Below are positions 57,336 through 64,000 of a stretch of 64,000 nt of DNA, one piece after another. The first letter of the stretch is position 1, and the number at the start of each line of letters is the position of its first letter. Source of the stretch: Diatrype stigma (Eukaryota; Ascomycota; Sordariomycetes; Xylariales; Diatrypaceae); assembly GCA_022225965.2 (NCBI GenBank), contig JAKJXP020000017.1, positions 310,001-374,000 on the forward strand, given 5' to 3'. A program made the position numbers and the translations under genes. Under the pieces are notes generated by a model. The model was not told the origin of the DNA. It ran no database searches and worked only from the letters and a program-made list of their open reading frames with translations.

Positions 57336-59024
57336 ATGAACGGCATAATAGAAGCGCTGCACATCTATGATGAGCACAAGTCAGTTACATCTTTCGCTGT
57401 CATCTTGGTCCGTCCATCTCTGCTAACGAATCAAACTTACGTCAATAGTCGCGCGATCCTCTCTCATACCTATACGTCACGGCCTCTCTCGGCAACCCAC
57501 CTACTTCCGCTCTATCTAGAACACCCGGCCCCGAGACCGAACCTGATATATCTCTCCAATACCAACCCCCCGACTTTGGTCTTCAGTCTAGTCCATGCGA
57601 ACCTACTCTATCTAGCGACAACATCTTCCGAGATAGAGCCGCTGCTCGTCCTCGAGTTCCTCCACCGGATAATCGATGCGTTAGAAGAGTTCCTGGGCGC
57701 GCCCGTGCTCGCCCACAAGATCGAAGCCAACTACGATGTGGTTGCCCAGCTGCTTACTGAGATGTGTGATGCTGGCACAATCAACACAACGGAGCCAAAC
57801 GCTCTAAGGGACCTCGTCGAGGTTGAAGGCTTTTTGGGGAAACTGCTGGGGAGTATCAATCTACCTGGCAAACCTACATTTGCCACCAATATCGGTTCCA
57901 ATACTTCATCTCTAACCGCCCAGAATGCGTCCGCGCTGCCTTGGAGGCGAGCGAATGTGCGCCATACGTCCAATGAACTATATGCCGACATTGTTGAGAC
58001 ACTCTCCGTAACCCTTGCTCCGTCCGGACGGCCCATTGCTGCATTTGCAAATGGTACTATCGCCTTTACTTCCAAGGTATCTGGAGTTCCGGATATTGCC
58101 CTGAACCTCACCGGACCTTCGGGAAAACATAACCTGGCTAGCATAATGGAACTGCCCGTCTTCCATCCATGCGTGAGGCTAAACCGATGGAGGGAACGAC
58201 CCGGAGAGCTCAGTTTCGTACCGCCTGATGGCCGATTTATCCTAGCAGGCTATGAAGTTGACTTATTACCTTTCCGCAATGGGAAGAATGGGTCTCTGAG
58301 CTCAAACAATCTAAAGCTGCCAATAGATTTAGAGGTGAAGACGGGAATTGGAGCGGCAGGCTCCGATTTCGAGGTTCGGCTGAGCATCAACAAAATCTTT
58401 GGAATTTCCGGATCCCTGATGCCTGGGTCCTCCGGTAGGGGCGGAGGTCCAGGCGGAAGAGGCTTTGGTGGACCACAGGCCGGAACGGCTGCCTCGCCTT
58501 TGCTACAAGATGTTATCGTATCGGTCCCTTTACCATCGGACGTCAGAAACCTGTCAGATATCCGACCAACTAGGGGCGATGCCAATTATAACGCAGGGGA
58601 TAATAACCTTGAATGGTATATACCGGCCAAAGAACTTGCAGCAGGGACCACACAATTTGGACTACGTTGTACAGTGGTTGGGCCTCTAGCCGATGACCCA
58701 GATGATACGGATGTAACGGGGTTCGGGTTCGGGAAGGAGTACACATACGAGGAACCGTACCAATCATCAGAGACAAAGCCTGTTGCTGGTACAGAAAAGA
58801 CGGAAGAAGAGAAAGACACGAAGAGGATTGCACAGAATAAGATTTTGATGCCCTCTTCCGCATCGGTCAGCTTCTCGGTCAAAGGGTGGCTGGCAAGTGG
58901 AATCAAGGTAGAGAGCATACTACTAGATACTAGGAAGAGTCGTGGTCTGGGCGAGGGCGTGAAGCCATATAAAGGTGTTAAGTATCTTACTATCAGCAAA
59001 GGGGGAGTCGAAATCCGATGCTAA
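57336..59024 (+). CDS. APM3: AP-3 adaptor complex medium subunit (mu3)
   Basis: Two exons, 57336-57379 and 57449-59024 (69-bp intron, donor GTCAGT, branch CTAAC, acceptor CAATAG), give 539 residues. The N-terminal longin-like part begins MNGIIEALHIYDEH, joins to NRAILSHTYTSRP across the intron, and contains PLLVLEFLHRIIDALEEFLG, which matches fungal mu3 proteins. From about residue 195 (LPWRRANVRHTSNELYADIVE) the mu-homology domain follows, with VPLPSDVRNL and NNLEWYIPAKELAAGT as beta-sandwich landmarks and a C-terminal GVKYLTISKGGVEIRC. AP-3 sorts cargo from Golgi or endosomes to the vacuole; the mu subunit binds tyrosine- and dileucine-type signals. A Gly-rich loop (about 361-380, GSSGRGGGPGGRGFGG) is a lineage-specific insertion. 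The next gene in the same direction starts 660 bp downstream. Confidence 0.93.
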   Translation: MNGIIEALHIYDEHKSVTSFAVILVRPSLLTNQTYVNSRAILSHTYTSRPLSATHLLPLYLEHPAPRPNLIYLSNTNPPTLVFSLVHANLLYLATTSSEIEPLLVLEFLHRIIDALEEFLGAPVLAHKIEANYDVVAQLLTEMCDAGTINTTEPNALRDLVEVEGFLGKLLGSINLPGKPTFATNIGSNTSSLTAQNASALPWRRANVRHTSNELYADIVETLSVTLAPSGRPIAAFANGTIAFTSKVSGVPDIALNLTGPSGKHNLASIMELPVFHPCVRLNRWRERPGELSFVPPDGRFILAGYEVDLLPFRNGKNGSLSSNNLKLPIDLEVKTGIGAAGSDFEVRLSINKIFGISGSLMPGSSGRGGGPGGRGFGGPQAGTAASPLLQDVIVSVPLPSDVRNLSDIRPTRGDANYNAGDNNLEWYIPAKELAAGTTQFGLRCTVVGPLADDPDDTDVTGFGFGKEYTYEEPYQSSETKPVAGTEKTEEEKDTKRIAQNKILMPSSASVSFSVKGWLASGIKVESILLDTRKSRGLGEGVKPYKGVKYLTISKGGVEIRC

Positions 59025-59683
59025 CATGGCCCAATTTGCTCTACGAAACTCCTATATACTTGAATATAGAATCAACCTCAACAATATTAAGCAATGCGCC
59101 TACCTACATAGGTAGCTTGTTCATACCAGTACTAGAGATCGTTGCAAACACGATGTATCAACCCCTCTCGAACTCGCTATATGTTCTATCAAAAAAGAAG
59201 ACCCGCACAAAATACAAAATCCTGACACCGAAACACCCCAGTGCCAATACAAGTTATAATTACAACAGAACCTCTGGGCAGCTGCTCTGGGGTATTTCTC
59301 AGGGCGGGGTCTCGGTAAGCCGGGGAAAAGTATGGGGTAGGCCCACCTGTAGATCGGGCTTGGCATCTAGAGAAGCTCAACAGGCCGTGCGAAAGGCCAT
59401 GATTCAATTGGCCATTGGCGCTGGACATCGACGCTGGACATTGGCACATGGGACGATGCACAGTTCCGAAGTTCCCTGCAGCCGCTGGTGAATCAGTGGT
59501 AAGAGGAGCCCGATCGCCCGCCCCCCATTTGCAGGATCTCTCCCATCTACCTACCCTGCCACTTTTATATCTTATTGTAGTCATCTCCTCTAACTATTCA
59601 ACACAGCAGCAGCTACTCCGTCTTCAAATGATTTTCATCTCGACAGACCGCCGTCGACGCTCGAGTATAGCTGGCGCACGGCG
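59025..59683. other. Intergenic region between AP-3 mu and MCT1
   Basis: Tandem genes in the same orientation; the region should contain the AP-3 mu terminator and the MCT1 promoter. I find no gene or defined site. Confidence 0.5.
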
Positions 59684-61409
59684 ATGAGAGTATCTGCCGC
59701 TACAACAGCAGCTCTACCAATGCGTTTTCCGCCTGTCCGGAACGCCGTTCGCTCCTCTATAACCCCCCTGCCCTTCTACCTCGGCGGCCCCATTGCAGGG
59801 CGTGCAACAACGAGTATATCAGTAGCGCACCGGCTTGCAGGTAGACACTATGCTACGACAACGCCGGGGAGGGCATTGCGGCCCCGGACGGCTATATTCT
59901 TTCCAGGTGAGAGAGCTACCCACCCCCGGGCTGTGAGCACATAACTACGTATAAGCCAACGTCCCAAGCTTTCTATGCACAACTTGTAGTGCCATAGATA
60001 CAAAATTTAAGGACCAAAGCTTACCAGCATCCACACAAACAGGCCAAGGCGTCCAAAAGGTCGGCATGCTGACCCCCTGGCTCGATGCCTTCCCGCGCAC
60101 CGCTCGCCATGTCATCGACGAGATCGACAGCATCATGGGGTACAAGCTATCGGCGCTGATCCAGGAGGGTCCTTCGAGCGCGCTGACAGCCACTCCCGCC
60201 GCCCAGCCCGCCATCATGGCGACGTCCGTCCTAATCCTGCGGATCCTCGAGCGCGAGTTTGGGTTCGTTGTGGCCGAGCGCGCTGACGTCGCTCTGGGCC
60301 ACTCGCTCGGCGAGTTCGCCGCGCTCGTCGCTGCTGGCAGTGAGTAGACGCCTAGACCAACCCCCTCCAGCTAGGGCTAGCTTTTATTTGTTATGTTGCC
60401 GTGTCGCCTCGCTATTAAGGGGTCGGGCCACTACCGTGTCATTGGGGTATCCCCAGAGATGAGGCCAAGTAGTTCATACAAAAAGACGGAAGTAGTAGCA
60501 GTGACTAACTGTGTATGTTTTGTGGGTTGAACAGTCCTCCGCTTCCCCGACGCGCTCCGGATCTGCGCGCGCCGCGCCGAGGCGATGGCCGAGGCGACGC
60601 GGCTCGCCCGCGAGAAGTACGGCGGCGACTACGGCATGGTGGCGGTGGTCACGGAGCCCGAGTACCTCCGGGGCCTCGTGGAGGCGATCGACGAGTTCGT
60701 GGGGTACCGGAGCGCGGGCCTGCGGGGCCACGACATGGACGCCCGGGACGACGCGGCCTACGGGAAGCCGATCCGGCAGGTGCTGATCGCCAACATCAAC
60801 TCGAAAAACCAGATCGTGCTGAGCGGGGAGATGGGGCGGATCCGCGAGCTCATCGCGCACGTGCGCCAGTTCCTCGGCCACGACCCCCGCGCCGTCCGCC
60901 TCCACAGCGACTCCCCCTTCCACAGCCCCATCATGCGGCCCGCCGTCGGCGTCATGCGCCGGCTGCTGGCCGAGCCGAGCCACGCCCCCGGCTACGACGG
61001 CGGCGAGGTGGGGGGACAGGGACAGGGACAGACCACCGACGTCGTGGCGTTCCCCGGCCGCCTCGAGTGCGTCAGCAACGTGACGGCCCGGCCCTTCGGC
61101 AGCGCCGCCGAGGTCCGCGACCTGCTGGCCCGCCAGTGCCTCGAGACCGTCCGCTGGTGGGACAGCATCAAGTACCTCGACCAGGAGCGGCGCGTGCGCC
61201 GCTGGGTCGGCGTCGGGCCCGGCAAGGTCGGCCGCAACCTGGTGGGGAAGGAGGTCGGCATGCGCGGCGTCGATGTCGTGAAGGGGGGAGGCGTCTGGGC
61301 TATCACCGACCCCTTCGAGATCGAGGACGTGCTGAAGGGGCTGGAGGCGACGGAGGGGCTGGTGGACGATGAAGAGGGGGGTGATAATAGTGGTGCGGTG
61401 CTGGTGTAG
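59684..61409 (+). CDS. MCT1: Mitochondrial malonyl-CoA:ACP transacylase
   Basis: Three exons, 59684-59906, 60043-60339 and 60535-61409 (introns of 136 and 195 bp; the second has a CTAAC branch), give 464 residues. The N-terminal 60 or so residues are rich in Arg, Ala, Ser and Thr with no acids, a typical mitochondrial presequence. The FabD-type acyltransferase follows: IFFPGQGVQKVGM at about 70, the nucleophile elbow GHSLGE with Ser162, and NINSKNQIVLSG. The catalytic His303 lies in the motif PFHSPIM. It transfers malonyl from CoA to mitochondrial acyl carrier protein in type II fatty acid synthesis, which supplies the lipoate precursor. A short Gly/Gln-rich insert (GGEVGGQGQGQTTD) and an acidic C-terminal tail (about 440-464) are extra. 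The catalytic dyad is intact, so it should be active. Confidence 0.95.
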
Positions 61410-62129
61410 GAGAGAGTAAGAATGGATTTGGGAATAATACCTGCCTGCCCACCTAATAAGGTAGGAGACGCTGCGGCGTACTGCACAATGGCTGATGAGA
61501 ATAAATTGGGTTACGTTGGTCAAAACTGGATACGAATGGGGGACGCTATAGGGGGTCTTTCATGCCAGTGCTACTCCCTAGTACCTAACCTACGTGCTTA
61601 CAATACCTCCCGAGGGGGTTAGCGGCGGGACAGGATGGGCTCGGAATAGTCGTCTTTTCGCAGGCAGTTGATGAGTAGAGGCTGAAACGTATTGTTTCAC
61701 AGCACGTATATACATATATTGTTTGCCAACTCTCAAGAGTCTTCTTAAGGGAAAAGGACCATAGTTATATTGTCTTCTTGGACGTTATGTTATTATTATT
61801 ATAGCTAACATAGGTATGCGAGGTTCAATTTTGCGTAAATTGGGATCATACGTAGCTATTTTCTCAAAGCCATTTACAATTGTTAAACGACTTTCCTTCA
61901 ATTTTAACAAAATAATAATCATAGGGCTTTGCCAAGGGGGTATCCGTAGCAGTGAGAGGCCGGTGATGTTGATGGTTCAGGGGATAATTAGGGGAGTATT
62001 TAAGTGGGTCACATGTACAACTAAACGACCCTTGTAACTTTATCGCGAGCTCAAGCTTAACTTTAAACATGTGAAATCAATCCAACCCCAACAACCTCAA
62101 GTTCCATCCTCACAGCATCGCAGCAAGCA
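61410..62129. other. Intergenic region between MCT1 and the TRAPP gene
   Basis: No gene seen. The right part (about 61680-62000) is AT-richer than the flanking genes. It should contain the promoter of the downstream gene. Confidence 0.5.
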
Positions 62130-62962
62130 ATGGCCGCAGCAATCCCCTCGATCGCCTGTCTAGGCGTCATAGGGCGAAATGTACGTATCTCTCTTATCTC
62201 GTCCTCGTTTTGCTGTTCCCCCTTCCACCGCATTCTCCATACATACATGCATACCTACCTACCAGCTACCAATACAGTGAATGAATGACTAACGAAAGCG
62301 AAACGGCAAAACAGAACAACCCCCTCCACATCACCATCTTCCCGTCGCACTACGACGGCAGCGGCAGCGGGGCGCCGCGGCCGGCGCCCCTCCGCACGCC
62401 CCTGCAGTTCTCGCTCCTGCTGTCCAGCACCCTCGACGTGTTCGAGGCGCGCGCGCGCCACGCCGCCGCCGTCTCCGGCCCGGGCACCCTGCTGTCGGGC
62501 GACTACGGCCTGCTGCACGCCGTCGACGAGCGCCTCGCCGCCTACGGCTTCGAGACCAACACCGGCGTCAAGTTCGTCGCCATCGTCGACATGCGGGGGC
62601 GCTCTGCTACTGCCGCTGCCTCCTCCTCGGCCAGGGGGCGCGCCAGCGGGCTTGGCAGTCCTGGAGCTGGGGGCATAGGGTTGGGCATCGGAGGGGGGGT
62701 GGTAGGGGGAGGGGTGGCGGGAACGGGAGCAGCAGCAGCGGGAGCAGGGATCGGCGGCGTGGGACTCCGCGACGGCGAGCTCAAGCCTATCTTCAGGGCC
62801 ATGCAGACTGCTTACGTCCGGCTCCTGCAGAACCCCTTCTACGACCCGGACGAGCACGCCCCGCTCGGCGGCCGCGGCGGCCGCAAGATCACGAGCCGCA
62901 GGTTCAGCGACGAGATGCGCCGTATCGGCGAGGCGTGGGCGCCGGGCGTGGCGATCCTGTGA
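62130..62962 (+). CDS. TRAPP complex subunit TRAPPC2L/Tca17
   Basis: Two exons, 62130-62180 and 62315-62962 (134-bp intron, donor GTACGT, branch CTAAC, acceptor AACAG), give 232 residues. The N-terminus IPSIACLGVIGRN joins NNPLHITIFPS, the first strands of a sedlin-type longin fold. FSLLLSSTLDVFEAR, YGLLHAVDERLAAYGFETNTGVKFVAIVDM and LKPIFRAMQTAYVRLLQNPFYDPDE then match TRAPPC2L in order. Tca17/TRAPPC2L is a small TRAPP-associated subunit promoting assembly or function of TRAPPII at the Golgi, upstream of Rab/Ypt activation. Human and yeast proteins are about 140-150 residues. This one is larger because of a Gly/Ala/Ser-rich insertion of about 55 residues between IVDMRGR and VGLRDGELKPIF, the position where the family has a surface loop, and an Ala/Gly-rich stretch near 32-42. 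The core fold appears complete. Confidence 0.9.
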
Positions 62963-64000
62963 GGGGTGTGAAGGGGAGGGGTAGGGGAGGGCAGGGGGGT
63001 AAAGGAGGGGAGGGAGGTGAACGAGTGAGAAAAAAAGGAGGAAAAGCAAAAGCTGCTTTTCTCGATGTCTTGGTTGGCGTTTGGTGTGTTTCTATCTGAC
63101 AGAACAACAGCATGGAGTCGGGCGTTCAGTTATCCATCCACTTACGAAGCAGACAAGTTCTGCGCTTTGGTGGTAGGGTGGGTGGTTCTATATAGGAAAT
63201 CCTACTTACTTCGATGTATGTGATAGTATTGTCCTAAGTGTGACTTTCGTGGCTATGTACTAATTGCTTCATTGTCGACGAGGCGCGATGTTTACGTGAT
63301 ATAGCATACTTGATAGATAACTATCCTCGACCCGGCGATAAGTTCTTTTAGTATAGGTAACAACATCTGTTCAATCCCCTGTACATATCTATGTAGGTAG
63401 GTATGAGCCTGGAATAGTCGAAGTCTATACACAGTTTCCTAGCTAGGCCGAACTTGTTTGCTTGACTTGTTCTGTAATTCTGCCCAGGTCTACTTTCAAA
63501 GTGTACAAGGCAGGAAGAGCAAGACCACACATGTCTCTTACATTCTCGAGTTCAGTACCTAATCCTCTACTGGGGATCGGTTCACGGATACCTCTCGGTG
63601 TGTTGAAGTCACTATATTGAAAGCAGCGGTGACATGAACAACCTTTTGACTAGGAAGAACCAAGGGATTGTCAGTCACCTTCAGAAAGTCGAATGATGTG
63701 AACGGATATTCAGTCAAGATACTTATACCGGTAGTCACTAACAGCTAGCTACCTACCTATATAGACGTAAAGCTGACCATGGCGTACCTGAGTATACCAC
63801 CATATCCTACCTACTATTACACCTAAGATAAACGTATCTAAACATACCATCTTGGTTGATCGGTGCGATGTGCCAGCTTCGCTTGCGTAGATTCCGATAG
63901 CAATGCAGTGAACGTATAAAGACTTCGTATTGGGAGTGGAACCTGCTATATCTCTGGGCGAGTATATATACAACTTGTGTTTAGGCGTGGTAAATGTAAC
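62963..64000. other. Gene-free right flank
   Basis: G-rich then A-rich 3' flank of the TRAPPC2L gene, followed by about 900 bp without a supported gene. Short open frames lack signatures. TAGGTA/TACCTA patches occur near 63390 and 63750. Confidence 0.5.

Noticed and set aside
60474..61523. A 349-codon minus-strand frame over MCT1 exon 3
   Set aside because: Antisense of a strongly supported acyltransferase exon; His/Ala/Asp/Val-rich with no motif.
1..64000. Secondary-metabolite cluster or multi-gene novel system
   Set aside because: The regulator, MFS and oxidases are separated by deserts and housekeeping genes, and no backbone synthase is present.

Overview
The window is nuclear DNA of a filamentous ascomycete (Pezizomycotina, most likely Sordariomycetes). 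The genes have short introns of about 50-200 bp with GT..AG ends and CTAAC/CTGAC-type branch sites, GC-rich exons, a Zn2Cys6 regulator, fungal ATG2, AP-3 mu, Mpp10 and Rad28/CSA proteins, and one island of extreme AT bias that looks like repeat-induced point mutation. There are no bacterial operons, CRISPR arrays or recognisable rRNA or tRNA genes. Exon borders below were derived by hand from splice signals and reading-frame continuity.

Layout. 1-2.5 kb: no gene. 2.5-6.2 kb (-): a 6-exon Zn2Cys6 transcription factor of 1126 residues. 6.2-20.8 kb: a gene-free stretch of about 14.6 kb. It contains an 817-bp hAT-type non-autonomous transposon with 8-bp target duplications (7180-7996), a 13-bp-unit minisatellite (12918-13021) and many TACCTA/TAGGTA-rich patches. 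20.8-24.1 kb: a head-to-head pair, an RRN10-like Pol I factor (-) and the Cockayne-syndrome CSA/Rad28 WD40 protein (+). 24.1-30 kb: gene-free. 30-32.6 kb (+): a 14-TM DHA2-type MFS transporter with an in-frame TAG at an expected Trp. 33.9-35.5 kb (-): a cytochrome b5-acyl-CoA dehydrogenase fusion. 37.8-39.5 kb (+): a flavin polyamine oxidase with an apparent one-base frameshift near its start. 41.4-47.8 kb (+): ATG2, with a GC-AG first intron. 49.1-50.0 kb (+): a secreted protein with a Kex2-like site. 51.1-51.4 kb: a 258-bp Tc1/mariner-type MITE. 52.1-53.4 kb (+): a Cys-rich single-pass membrane protein. 54.4-63 kb: a compact housekeeping block of MPP10 (-), AP-3 mu, mitochondrial malonyl-CoA transacylase and TRAPPC2L/Tca17 (all +).

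Functionally this is a patchwork: ribosome biogenesis (RRN10-like, MPP10), membrane traffic and autophagy (ATG2, AP-3 mu, TRAPPC2L), mitochondrial fatty acid synthesis (MCT1), repair (CSA), and accessory functions (MFS, oxidases, secreted protein). I see no secondary-metabolite cluster or novel multi-gene system. The most notable observations are the two intact-ended MITEs, the two probable gene lesions, and the dense TACCTA/TAGGTA motif between genes.
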